Of a stretch of 64,000 nucleotides of DNA, positions 42,128 through 52,849 are shown piece after piece (the first letter of the stretch is position 1; each line of letters begins with the position of its first letter). The notes below the pieces were generated by a model. That model saw nothing but the letters and a program-made list of their open reading frames with translations, was not told the DNA's origin and made no database searches. The position numbers and the translations under genes were made by a program. This stretch comes from Taudactylus pleione. Its lineage: Eukaryota; Chordata; Amphibia; Anura; Myobatrachidae. The stretch covers positions 56,132,001-56,196,000 of the forward strand of contig JAUIMM010000200.1 in NCBI GenBank assembly GCA_031769625.1. Reading direction: 5' to 3'.

Positions 42128-42419
42128 ATGATGGATCTATCAGGACTTTTTCTGCGCATTGTTGCTATTTATTGCCCACCAGGGCCACCCCAACAATTTC
42201 TGGAACATTTTTCTGTCTGGCTCTCTCACTTCCTATCCTCTGATATCTCCTACATCTTCACCATCATCATGGGTGATTTCAATATACCGGTTGACAGTCC
42301 ACAATCTCCTCATGCCTTCAAACTTCTCTCTCTAAGCTCCTCTCTTGGCCTCTCCCAATGGACTGACTCCTCTACTCATCACGATGGCCACTGCCTTGAT
42401 CTTGTATTCATCAGACTAT
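42128..42419 (+). pseudogene. L2 endonuclease domain, part 1
   Basis: The frame reads VAIYCPPGPPQQFLEHF, GDFNIPVDSPQSPHAFKLL and HCLDLVFIRL. These are motifs of the AP-type endonuclease that nicks target DNA for LINE priming. Interrupted at 42420 just before the SDHN motif. Confidence 0.85.
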
Positions 42420-43102
42420 GGGCCTGATTCAGACCCGGACGCAAGTGGCCGATCGTACATTCGGCGTACGTGCCGAAATATGTAAATTTAAGCGCTTGCA
42501 CGTAATTTTGAATGCAACTAAACTTCCTCCCCAAAGTCTCCCGACCCCTCCTCTAGCTAACGAGCGAGCCAAATAGCGAGCGTACATCCCCAATGTAGCT
42601 TGCAGGGAACGCACGCACAAGTAAAAACCGGAAGTGGGCCTGTCAGATTCCGATTACCTGCTCGTTCATTCTGCCTACCTCCTTCAATCGTATCATGCCA
42701 ATCAATATATCAATTAGCTTAATTGCTCTTCACATGTTTTTTTTTTTTTTGAATTGCAATAAACTTTACTCTTGTCCGTGTTTGTGTTTTCCCGCAGAAT
42801 ACGTACGGTTTAAACAATAGCTTTCTTTTGCCAAAATACATGTTTGAGCCAATTCTCCATTTGTTTTCCGTGTTTTTACCCACGCATATTTTACTGGGTT
42901 CATTTCTTTATTTAAATTAGCTTACGCATGTCACTGCATCAAGCCTATCATAACTCACAATAGATTTTTGGGCCTGTCGAACACATGACTCATACACTAA
43001 CCAATAGAATGGTTCCTTTTAATTTCCCAACTACATTAGCCAATCAAAATTATTTTCTGGTCTTTATTAAAACTGTTTTATTAAAAATACACCATTGCCA
43101 TC

Positions 43103-44461
43103 ATGAGAGCCTCTGCATTCACCAAGCGAGAGCTTCTGGTTTTAACAGAGGTGATGGACAGGCGTATCATCAGCCAGCCTCCCCCCATCAGCAATCGGGA
43201 AAAGCGCGCCGCCTATGCGGAGGTTCACAGCCGCCTGCGTTCCTTCGGCTCACGCCGACAGATCGGCCAGCTGGAGCGCAGGTGGTCCGACCTTCAACGG
43301 CGGACGCCCCGCTTGCTGGCATGCTTTCACATGCGTATAGCGGAAAGTAAGTTGTTTTTTTTTTGGTTTTCATGTTTATCTTTGTGGCCCTATCTGCGTG
43401 TGCATGTTTTCTTGTTTGACCTGTTTATTCTTTGCACTCATATCTGCGTGTGCATGTTTTCATGTTTGGCCTGTTTATTCTTTGCACTCATATCTGCGTG
43501 TGCATGTTTTCTTGTTTGGCCTGTTTTTTCTTTGCACTCATATCTGCGTGTGCATGTTTTCCTTTTTTTGTGTTAAACAATTAGCGTTTAACAAGGTGAT
43601 GTTCTAAACTAACCACAATTTTTTTACCATCATTTAGGGGCCGAGCGAAGACTACGGCGTCATCGCCGGCAAAGACAGCGCTCTCGTCCCCTCTCCCCAA
43701 CCCCCAGCCAAACCTCCTCTCCCCAAAATTCCCTAAATTCCCCCTCCTCCCCAGCCTGCCCCGACCCTGTCGCCCATCCCTCTTTGCAATTTCCCCTCCG
43801 TCCCAATTCCCCCTCCCCTCAGCCCACCCCTCTCTTGACCACCCCATCTCCAGAATCTGTGATAACCCCTCCCACCTCCTTGGGAAATGTGACCACCTCC
43901 GAGGAGGACGATGGAGTGGTTTCGGGGCCAGCCGTCATTCATAACGGTATGTTTCCCTTTTATCCTTTTTTGTTGATGAAAATGTGTTGATCTAATCCTT
44001 TGTCTGTGCTTTTTCCTTTTTTTTGTTTAAAAAAGTTTGGTTATATATCTCTTTGTATTTACATTTCACAGCTGATTTCCCCATACACATATCCCACATG
44101 TTAAAACAGTCAAACTTGTATGTCTGGCTTACGTTTGTTTTTTTTTAATGGTTTTTTGTTTGTACATTGTTTTATTGTTCTGGGTTTTTTTTTTAAAGTG
44201 TTTTTTGCCACACAATTGTCACTTTTTGCTAAGTCTCTTTTGCTGGAGTATTTTTTGAGATTCCTAAATTGTGGATTCATTGTAGTAAGCACCACAATTT
44301 TCTAACCCACAGAGGACCAGAGGCGTTTGGCGGACCTAGCCGGGTGCGTCCAACTTATGCGGGGGCACGTGATCGGGCCTGCTGGTGGTCCTGGATCGGA
44401 TGGCAGGGATCCTGCGTCCCTAATTTTTTTGTTTTTCCCTCAAATTATTTTTCTAAAATAA
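43103..44461 (+). CDS. Myb/SANT-like protein 1 of Harbinger, three exons
   Basis: Exons 43103-43346, 43638-43946 and 44313-44461 join through GT-AG introns (GTAAGT and GTATGT donors; TTTAG and CCACAG acceptors) to 233 codons without a stop. The domain at residues 5-80 reads FTKRELLVLTEVMDRRI, NREKRAAYAEVHSRLRSFG and LERRWSDLQRRTPRLL, a trihelix Myb/SANT-like fold of the kind that helps Harbinger transposase enter the nucleus and bind DNA. Then comes a basic patch (RRLRRHRRQRQRSR), a proline/serine-rich middle and a short C-terminal helix (EDQRRLADLAGCVQLMRG). AATAAA overlaps the stop region. It is the only intact gene of the element. Exon borders are predicted by eye. Confidence 0.78.
43391..43560. 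repeat. 50-bp tandem repeat in intron 1 of Myb-like gene 1
   Basis: TATCTGCGTGTGCATGTTTT recurs at 43391, 43441, 43491 and 43541, exactly 50 bp apart. Confidence 0.95.
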
Positions 44462-45288
44462 AAAGTTAAATTTTGAATACAGTCTCATTCCTTGTCTCAA
44501 AATCTTAGATTGTTTAAACTTACAAGTAGACTCTTGCAGCAAGTATTTTAAACTAATGTCACTAAGATTGTGTTATGTTGTTTTTTGAAAGCAGGCACAT
44601 GAAACAGCTAACACTAAAAATAGGTTTTGCGAGTTTCCAGATGTTTTTTTTTTTTTTTTTTAATAATTTACATGTAAAAATTTGTTGGGAAACCTGCTTA
44701 GGCCGCAATTCCAAAGCATACTGATTCTACATAATACCTTTTGGTGTTGGTTTTTACCCACAAAGCATAGTTAAATAATGTGCAAATTGCCACATTACAG
44801 GATTAACCATTAAGCAAATTTTACGTGGGGGAACGTGCTTACACTTGCTTGTAATGTACACAAAAATTTTTGCGATTCCACATACAAAAAACACAAAGTG
44901 TTGGTTCACAAACAATACACACAGTGATAACAAAATGTAAAAACCAGCAAACACCATAATAAAAAAAAAAACTAACAATCAAGAACTGGTTGACGAATGA
45001 GCATGCCAACATGATTCCACAAATGTTGCGTTTCCAAATTGGGTCCAGAATATATATCCAATGTGGCCCCATGAAGTCATTTATTGGGAGCAGGAAGTAG
45101 TCATCGTTTCAGTCCAAAAGATTATGAAATAAAACACAAGATGGGAAAAAAAAAACGATTAATTTGATGGTCCAAAAAATTCCTTGCGACATTGTGTCAA
45201 ATAACTTCTTTTGTGCCAATAATTACCTAAAGAATCTGGCCACCACATCATCGCGTATGGCCCCCCCACATACTGACCTCCGACCAAC
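44462..45288. other. AT-rich spacer between convergent Harbinger genes
   Basis: Contains 3' ends of the two convergent genes, T and A runs and no further coding signal. Confidence 0.6.
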
Positions 45289-46343
45289 CTAGGGGGGGCC
45301 ATCCTCAGGCAAGGCATCCTCTGGCTGCATTGGGACACCACTCCTTATGGCGATGTTGTGAAATATCCCACACAGGACCACAATTTTCGAAACCATATCC
45401 GGCAAATACATGAGTTCGCCACCAGAGCGGTGGAGGCATCTGAATCGGCCTTTTAAAAGGCCGATACAGTGCTCCACCACTTGCCTGGTGGCTGTAAGTG
45501 CGGAATTAAAATTACTTTGTGGCCCTGGTGTGGGAGCAAAATAAGGAGTGAGCAGCCAGGGTGTGCAAGGGTAGCCACTGTCTCCTGTGAAAAAGAAGTG
45601 ACAACATCAGGAACACTGTGTATCAAGCTTAGCATTGGTATGTACTAAAGGTCTCCACTTACCCAGAAGCCATGCATCACCAGCTTGGAGGTTGTCTAAT
45701 TTTTGCCATATCCCTGATTGGCGGATGACGAATGAGTCATGTGCACTCCCGGGTAATTTTGCATTCAGGGACAGGATCTGGAGGGAGGCATCACATATCA
45801 CCATTACATTCAGTGAGTGATAGTGTTTGCGGTTCCTAAAAATGGCCTCCAGCCGTGCTGGAGGCTGAAGTGGTATGTGAGTACCATCCACAACCCCTAT
45901 GATGTGTGGGAAGCCAGCTATTTGGTAAAAATTGGCCTTGGCCACACTAAGGGCACCCATATCCAAAGGCATTTTAATAAAATGATGGAGGTGCTTGAAA
46001 AGGGCCTCCATCACTGCCCTCAGGATCCTTGAAATGAGGATTGGGATATTCCCGCAACTATTCCCACCGTGGTTTGAAAGGATCCTGAGGCGCAGAAATG
46101 TAACACCGCCATAAATTGCGTAAGTGGTGGTATTGCTGTAGGACTGTCAATTTGCCGCTCAAGATCACTTTCTATTAATGAGAGAGTGTCTATGATGATT
46201 TGGGGCGGAAGACGGTAGCGCCTTAACACCTCATCATCGGGCATTCCAAAAAGGGTGACACGTGTTCTATATATCTGGGGCCATGCATGCCTACGATGCC
46301 TATGCCTGGGACAAGATTGAGGTTGGACGGCTTCCGGGAGCAT
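45289..46343 (-). pseudogene. Harbinger DDE transposase (HARBI1-type), two exons, one frameshift
   Basis: The minus-strand start is placed at ATG 46343 (MLPEAVQ); upstream TTTCAG at about 46372 looks like a splice acceptor, so a 5' non-coding exon is possible. Exon 1 ends at 45663 (LLG, GTAAGT donor), a 78-bp intron follows and exon 2 runs 45584-45289. The N-terminal helix-rich part has FGMPDDEVLRRYRLP and LTQFMAVLHFCASGSFQ. Catalytic residues: D in GVVDGTHIPL, D in GSAHDSFV, E in VVEHCIGLLKGRF. One base is missing near 46027 (GISQSSF, then RILRAVMEAL in the next frame), so this copy would give no full protein. Apart from that the frame is clean, which suggests recent loss. Confidence 0.88.
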
Positions 46344-46676
46344 GGCCACAACAATCCGACCAAGATCAACCTGAAATGGCAAGAATTGAAGTTAAGGTTT
46401 GTTTCCCCCAAAAAAGTACGAAAAATACTTATCTTTACGATACAATCCAATGATGCTTACATGCCGGGGTATTGTCATGATTTCCCAAACCTAAAAATCA
46501 AAAGACCAGAACAAGGACAACATTTTTGGTGTCCATTTAGGATTCTTAATTTTGTAAAAGACAAAACATAAAAGGGGATAAACACCCATTTCTCCAAAGA
46601 GCAAACTGACATTGCGCAGACTTCCACAATTTGGGGCCCAAACAACAACCAAGATTGTGAACGGTAAATATCACCC

Positions 46677-46822
46677 AATTTAACTTGAGAAAATAAGCAG
46701 AGAAAAATGCGCTAATTAGTTCGCAATTTAACTTGAGAAAATAAGCAGAGAAAAATGCGCTAATTAGTTCGCAATTTAACTTGAGAAAATAAGCAGAGAA
46801 AAATGCGCTAATTAGTTCAGAC
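46677..46822. repeat. 48-bp tandem repeat, three units
   Basis: AATTTAACTTGAGAAAATAA with GCAGAGAAAAATGCGCTAAT starts at 46677, 46725 and 46773. It lies upstream of the transposase gene, in the region that should hold the divergent promoters of transposase and Myb-like gene 2. Confidence 0.95.
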
Positions 46823-47402
46823 ATTTAGGAAACACAAGAACAAAGAAAAAAACAGTAATGTCCACAAAAGATGCGTAAAAAAAGACAGGAGCATTTAACA
46901 AACAATTGAAAATCCAAACTTACCAATACAGGATATAGAAGTCACCGAACAAAAAGGTTGTTGGGGCAGAGCCAAAATAAACCTACAAAAGGAGAAAAAA
47001 TTTTAATTTTTGGAACCCCCAAAAAAAAAAAAAAGAGCCAAATTTAACAAAAGGAAGACGGGATAAAACTTAGCAAAAAAAAAACCACAAATAAAAGAAC
47101 CACACCAAAAAAAGCGAACGGAAAGATAAACACAAAAAAACGCACAGAAAAAATCGCCAAACACCGCCAAATACAATTCCCGCCAACAATCCACTCCGAC
47201 CAACGTAACCTCCAACAAACAACACCCGCCACCTAGACTCGAGTCGGCCAAAGCCATAAATAGTGTTTCTTTTCCCGCTCAAATTAAGGACGGATCATAG
47301 GAACGCACAATCAATGATGCGGACGAATAATAAGGACGCATGTATAAATACGTCACGACCAAAAATAAACGGTCTGGTGTATTTCTTGTTTGGTTATGAG
47401 AA

Positions 47403-48686
47403 ATGGCTACAGACCAGCCAAACAATGGCCAAGAGGCGGCAGGTAAGTTTTTCTGGCATTTCCAATCAAGGATTATTTTGAGGCAGAATATAGTGAAAGT
47501 TGGCCAGCTAAAATTTACCAATTTTATTGAAAATAGGTGTTGAGGATGACATGGAAGAGGCTGCTGGGCCCAGTATTCCGGGCAAAGCTGCAAAAAAGAA
47601 AAGGCAGCCACAATTCACAAGAAAGGAGATGGAGGTTTTGGTTCAGAAGTGTGTGGACATCCTGCCACAGGCAGACAGGAATATGGGTGCAAGTCAGAAG
47701 TGGAGAATGTGGGAGGAGATAGTCAGTGCTGTCAATAGGGTGGATGATTATGTCCGTCTAGCCCGGGATGTCAAACGGCTGTAAGTAAAAACTTGACCAC
47801 CCAAAAAAAACAGGGTGAAATAATGCAGGAATAATGGCTACTTTTTCACCCACAGATGGCAAGACTTCAAATATCGCCTAAAGCAAAAAATGGCTGACAG
47901 GGCTAGGCATGCAAGGGGGACAGGTGGGGGTCCCACCCCTGTGTCATAGGAGTTTAATGATTTGGAAGAGCTGGCACAGGGGTGTGTGCAGGATGTGGAG
48001 GTGTTTGGCGTGTCCCACATGGATACGGACATGCCAGACTTTGCGGCTCCTCATGTTGTCCCAGGTAAATGTTGTGATGTAACCAACTCTGAAATGTTAA
48101 TGTGACAATATGTAGATTGTAATGTTCCTCTTTTCTCTTTTTTCTCACAGAGACACAGGCGGATGAGTCTGCTCCAGAGGGGAGCCTTGGCCGCAGAATT
48201 TCTGCTGGCTCTGCAGGGGAGGAACCAGTACATCCGGCTGAGGACCCTGCAGAAGCCAGTCCTGGGCAATCCCCCTCGCAGGCAGTGGCACTCCTCACAG
48301 AACTCAATTTTAAATCGGATTCCCATACGGAGATTCTGCAGAGGATGGACGCCAGTCTGCTACGGGTGGCTGAGGCCCTGGAGCAAAATGCTGCGGCCAA
48401 CATGACCATTGGTCAGGCCCTGGCTGAAAATACCAGGGCCAACATCAGAATCGCCAATGCCCTGGAGCAGCTCGTTCGCCAGCACATGGTGGAGCCGACC
48501 TCCCTTCCTGCCGGAACATTAGGATCCTCCACCTCTGGCACAACAACAGCCATTCCTCCAAATGTGCCTAGCCCTGTGCCTAGTCCAGAGGCCACAACAT
48601 CTGCCTCTGGACAGGCCAGCCAGAGGACATCCCGGAGCCGGTCTGGCGCCCACCCTACCCCTGCCAAATGGGGAAAGAAACGATGA
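47403..48686 (+). pseudogene. Myb/SANT-like protein 2 of Harbinger, four exons, one premature stop
   Basis: Exons 47403-47442, 47537-47780, 47856-48064 and 48151-48686 join through GT-AG introns to 343 codons. The domain reads PQFTRKEMEVLVQKCVDIL, WRMWEEIVSAVN and VKRLWQDFKYRLKQKMAD, the classic Harbinger partner form. The C-terminal part has repeated helix motifs (ILQRMDASLLRVAEALEQNA, TRANIRIANALEQLVRQHM), likely a coiled coil, and ends in a basic RSRSGAHPTPAKWGKKR tail. Codon 126 is TAG (47947-47949), probably from CAG. Readthrough or use of a downstream ATG cannot be excluded, but the DNA-binding part would be separated from the coiled coil. Confidence 0.82.
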
Positions 48687-49742
48687 CAGCACTGGCTACT
48701 TTGCCCACACTCCTTCTGTGCTTGCCCCATATTCCTTTCAGGCCAAAACTTCCCTCTCCTTTCTTATGAATTGTTTTTTTTATTTTTGTCTTTTTGGAAC
48801 CAAAAATATCCATTGAAAAAAAATAATGTACCAAAGATTAGTGGGTAACAATGACCCCAAAATTGTACCCCAAAATGCACATGATTTGTTGTAAAATGTG
48901 TTTTGAAAATAAAACCGACAAATTGTTCTCAATTGTATTGTGACATTAATTTCAAATTGTTTTCTAGTTAATCCTGTCCCACAAGGAAAAAAAGAAATCT
49001 GAGTTTTGGATTTCCAAAAAATCAAGGGTTAAAAGAAAATGTTACTTTAAGGAACACTTTGGCAAAAAAAACCCTAAAACTCCAGGCCAATGCAAAAGGT
49101 TACAATACACACAAACATGATTACAATATTGTTACAATATCCAAAAACACTATCAAAATTGTAAAATACATTCCTACTAAAAAACGCTAATTGATTGTGT
49201 AAATCTGTAATTAGCAGCCGAGAATTTCAGCTGCGTACGGTTTTGTGCTATTCCAAAGGAAAAAAAAAAAAAAACATTACAAGCTGGTTTTCAATTCAAA
49301 GTTGATTGTTTATCTGACAAGCCGTGATAAATCGATGAAACATCGAGGAGGCCCGGGCCAAAGGACAAGGCCATCGCCATTGTGGTCGAGTAATCCAGAC
49401 CCCAAGCTGTGCGAGCAGTTTGAACGGAAAGAGGATCAGCCAGTGACGTATGAGTTGGTACGAACACATTGGACGTTCGCATGAGCTAATCTATGTACGC
49501 CCCAAAAACGCCTTGCCACGCCTGTGTTTTTCCATCTCCAGCCCCGTCAACGCCCAAAAACGGCCTGTTCTGTCAATCACATTTGACATGTCACTTCCTT
49601 TTTGCAATTTGCCGAACGAGTGAAAAAAAACTCGCAATCTGCCGTACGCACATGCGCAGTGTTACACCGACGCATGCGCGGTTTCTCAACATCGGAACGC
49701 AACGAGCGTACTGCTGTTAACGAGCGGCTCTGAATGAGGGCC
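48687..49742. other. 3' flank and right end of Harbinger
   Basis: AT-rich 3' region with AATAAA near 48908, then the right-end module shared with MITEs. No coding signal. Confidence 0.6.
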
Positions 49743-49842
49743 AATGCTCAGTTTCTGATTTCACTAATGCTCCTTTCCCTCTCTCAGATCATAACCTTAT
49801 CACCTGCACACTCTCCTCTATTATATCAACCTCAATGTCAAT
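49743..49842 (+). pseudogene. L2 endonuclease domain, part 2
   Basis: Frame reads VSDFTNAPFPLSDHNLITC, supplying the SDHN motif missing from part 1. Interrupted at 49843 by a hAT element. Confidence 0.85.
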
Positions 49843-50399
49843 TAGGGATGTGCGCCGGACCATTTTTGCCAGATTTGGATTTGCTTCTAATTCGTCGTCC
49901 GGCTTTGAATTTGGATTTGCATTTGCCAAACTGCGGTGACTGGCTTTGGATTTGGATTTGGATTTTTTTACAAAAATTTACAAAAAAAGCTAAAATCACA
50001 TAAATTGGTCTTTTTTTTCTTCCTAGAGTATTATTAACCTCAATAACATTAATTTCCAGTCAATTTAGACCACCACACAGCTTATAATATTTTTTTCAAC
50101 ATTATTGGCCAAAGGTTGCAGTGAGCTGACTGGTTACTAAGCGACAAAGCAGCGGCACAACGACACAGACACCACAGTATAAAGCACATCTATAACACAT
50201 TGCCACACAGCAGTGGCAGAAATGAAAAGTAGTGCACCCACCCAGTGGGGTACAGCCAGCAGAGTCACAGTACTTGTTTAAATAGTGGGCTACGGCCCAA
50301 GGAGTCACAGTGCACAATCTTATTCAAATTACACTGCACATAGGGCCTGATTCACATTACACCATAATGTAGTGTCTCTTATTTATGTTACGACACACA

Positions 50400-51060
50400 G
50401 TAGTGCCCCTTTTACACAATGCCCACAGTAGTGACCCTTTTACACAATGCCCAGAGTAGTGCCCCTTTTACACAATGCCCATAGTAGTGGTGTCCCTTAC
50501 ACAATGCCCCCAGCAGTGGTGCCCCCTATGCAGTCCCCTTAGTAGTAGGGTCCCCTATGCAGTGCTCCCAGTAGAATGCCCCCCAGTATGCCCCCCATTA
50601 GCAGGCCCCCCCAGTAGTATGCCCCCCATTAGCAGGCCCCCCAGTAGTATGCCCTCCCAGTAGTATGCCCCCCCATTAGCAGCCGCCCCAGTAGTAGGCC
50701 CCCTCAGTAGTATAGCCCCCCAGTAGTAGGCTGCCCCAGTAGCAGGCCCCCCCCAGTAGTAGGCTGCCCCAGTAACAGGCCACCCCAGTAGTAGGCCCCC
50801 CAGTAGTATGGCCCCCCCAGTAGCAGGCCCCCCCAGTAGCAGGCCCCCCACAGTAGTAGCCCCCCCCCCGTGGTATGGCCCCCCCAATAGTATGCCCCCC
50901 AGTAGTATGGCCCCCCCAGTAGCAGGCCCCCCCCAGTAGTAGGCCCCCCCAGTAGCAGGCCCCTCAGTAGTATGCCCCCCCCAGTAGCAGACCCCCCCAG
51001 TAGTTTGGCACCCCCAGTAGCAAGCCCCCCCCAGTAGCAGACCCCCCCCCAGTAGCGCCC
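50400..51060. repeat. Minisatellite of CCCCCCAGTAGTAGGC units
   Basis: First loose units (GTAGTGCCCCTTTTACACAA), then about 35 short units of 13 to 20 bp. Glycine-rich minus-strand frames are artefacts. Confidence 0.93.
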
Positions 51061-51167
51061 CTGGCCCTTACACAAGTAAATAAAATAAAAAACACCTGTA
51101 TCCCCGCTCCCGCGCCGTCCGCTCTACATCCACGCTCCTGAGTGAGCTCCAGCCGGCTCCCTCCGTG

Positions 51168-51208
51168 CAGCAGCCAATGAGAGTCTGTGTGACTCTCATT
51201 GGCTGCTG
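51168..51208. repeat. Perfect 18-bp-arm hairpin
   Basis: CAGCAGCCAATGAGAGTC, loop TGTGT, then the exact complement. The same hairpin with one mismatch sits at 61241-61277 in a different hAT family. Confidence 0.95.
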
Positions 51209-51464
51209 TAACAAACACACAGCTGCCGCTGGCGGCTGTGTGTTTGTTCTGTGTAGGGCAGACCGCTATCACAGCGGTCTGCCCTACACAATAGGAGCCC
51301 TGATGTTGGATTCTCTAGCGAGAATCCGACATCAGGCGGCCGCCGTTCGGCCCCGAACGGGGATCCGAGTCAGGCGGTGGACACCCGAACAGGGTTCGGG
51401 TGGACTCGGATCCCCAATGTTCGGAGCGGTTCGGATTCCACAGAATCCAAACCGCTCATCTCTA

Positions 51465-52502
51465 ATGTCAATCAAATCAACCAAGCCTCCTAAAACCCGC
51501 ATAGATAACAATGCTATTAATTTTCAACAACTAGCCACCTCTCTGCAACAATTACTCTCACCAATTTCTATGTTCATTTGTCCTGAGACTGCTGTTTCAC
51601 ACCTGAACCAGACCCTAGATATAGCCCTTAATGAAGTTGCTTCGGCTACCAATCACACTCCACGTAGACTTAGACTTCAACCGTGGCATACCAAATTAAC
51701 AAGACACCTACAAATACAGTCACGTAAAGTAGAACGTTGGTGGCGTAAATCTCATAATCAAAGTGCCTCCTCACATATAAAACTATATATCACTCTTATC
51801 GTAATGATCTGGACATTGCCAAACAAACAAATTTCCAATCTCTCATCTCTGCCCAAGCCTCTAACACCAAGCAACTTTTTAATCCTTTTAAATCACTTCT
51901 AACCCCTCCCTCACCCCTCCCCACCTGCTACTATCAGTGCACAAGATCTTGCTTCCTATTTCAAGGACAAGATTGATAATATCCGAAATTAAATGATCGG
52001 CTCTTCCCCAGCCAGTGACCTGCTCAATTCCCTACCTGAACCTGCTGGTACATTCTCTTCATTTGAACAAATGAAGATGAAGTATCTACACTCTTCTCAT
52101 CCTCCTACTCTACATCCTCTCCTCTGGATCCTATACCCTCACAAATTTGTAATATTCTCTCTCCTGTGCTCATCCCCACCCTTAACTAAAATCTATAATC
52201 TCGCTTTCTCTACTGGTATCTTTCCATCACTGTTCAAGCATGCAGTGATTACACTTATTTTGAAAAAACAAAATTCGGAGCCTAACTTTCGCTCAAATTG
52301 CCATTTTATCACCCAGCTCCCATGCCCCTCCATGCTACTGGAAAGACTTGCCTACACTCACCTCACACACTTTATTAACACCCACAACTTATTGGATCCA
52401 CTTCAGTCAGGCTTTCATTCCCAACACTCCAGAGACAGCACTGACTAAGGTAGTAAATGATCTGGTCACTGCCAAGGCTCAAGGCCATTACTCACTTCTT
52501 AT
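51465..52502 (+). pseudogene. L2 linker and start of RT domain, part 3
   Basis: Frame pieces PPKTRIDNNAINFQQL, LDIALNEVASATNHTPRR and HTKLTRHLQIQSRKVERWW are the endonuclease-RT linker. Then RT N-terminal pieces (PSLFKHAVITLILKK, YTHLTHFINTHNLLDPLQSG) lie in shifted frames. Ends in AQGHYSLL before the hairpin MITE. Confidence 0.75.
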
Positions 52503-52849
52503 GGTGGGTACACACTACACGATATGCTCCCTGAGCGATATCGTGTAGTGTTGTCCCCGGCAGGCTGTGCTCAATGACATTGAGCACAGCCGCTGAACGA
52601 TATCATTAACGATATCGTTCAGCGCCGGGCTCTCTCCCCCATTCCCTGACATGCAGCAACCTGACGAGATCGTCAGGTTGGCCTGCATGTCAGCCCGATG
52701 AACGATGATGACGAACGACCCACGGGAATGCGCGTCGTCATCATCGTTCATCTTTTTGGTGTTAAAAATGGATGATAAAGTGGACGACTGAACGATAACG
52801 ATATCGTTATCGTTCAGTCTTCCACTTTATCGCCCAGTGTGTACGCACC
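52503..52849. mobile_element. Multi-hairpin MITE, about 347 bp
   Basis: Ends GGTGGGTACACACTACACGAT and inverted GGTGCGTACACACTGGGCGAT, here quoted as GGTGGGTACACACT and GGTGCGTACACACT. Flanks both contain TTAT, with one extra T on the right. Inside lie at least six foldbacks: CACTACACGATAT, GGCTGTGCTCAATG, GCTGAACGATATC, GACATGCAG around CAACCTGACGA, GATGAACGATGATGACG and AAGTGGACGACTGAACGATA, each with its complement. It interrupts the L2 RT frame. Confidence 0.85.

Larger units (their letters stand above)
42420..49742 (+). mobile_element. Harbinger transposon, 7.3 kb, three genes
   Basis: Left end GGGCCTGATTCAGACCCGGAC; inverted right end GGCCCTCATTCAGAGCCGC. Flanks share ATG, one base offset from the outermost G. 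It carries a Myb/SANT-like gene (43103-44461, plus), a DDE transposase (45289-46343, minus) and a second Myb/SANT-like gene (47403-48686, plus). The usual Harbinger has one transposase and one Myb-like partner. Its right end (GTCAACGCCCAAAAACGGCC, CTGTCAATCAC, ACGCATGCGCGG) is shared with the MITEs nearby. Confidence 0.9.
49843..51464. mobile_element. Non-autonomous hAT element, about 1.6 kb
   Basis: Ends TAGGGATGTGCGCCGG and inverted TAGAGATGAGCGGTTTGG, with a perfect 8-bp target duplication ATGTCAAT (49835-49842 and 51465-51472). The ends mirror those of the hAT at 32640 in reverse order. Interior: GGATTTGGATTTG repeats, a CCCCAGTAGTA minisatellite, a perfect palindrome and paired foldbacks (GGATCCGAGTC/GACTCGGATCC; GAGCGGTTCGGATTC/GAATCCAAACCGCTC). 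No transposase. Confidence 0.9.

Noticed and set aside
47403..48686. Host Myb/SANT gene
   Set aside because: It lies between Harbinger ends that interrupt an L2 frame precisely, so it belongs to the transposon.
50555..51075. Glycine-rich minus-strand frames
   Set aside because: Translation of the CCCCAGTAGT minisatellite.
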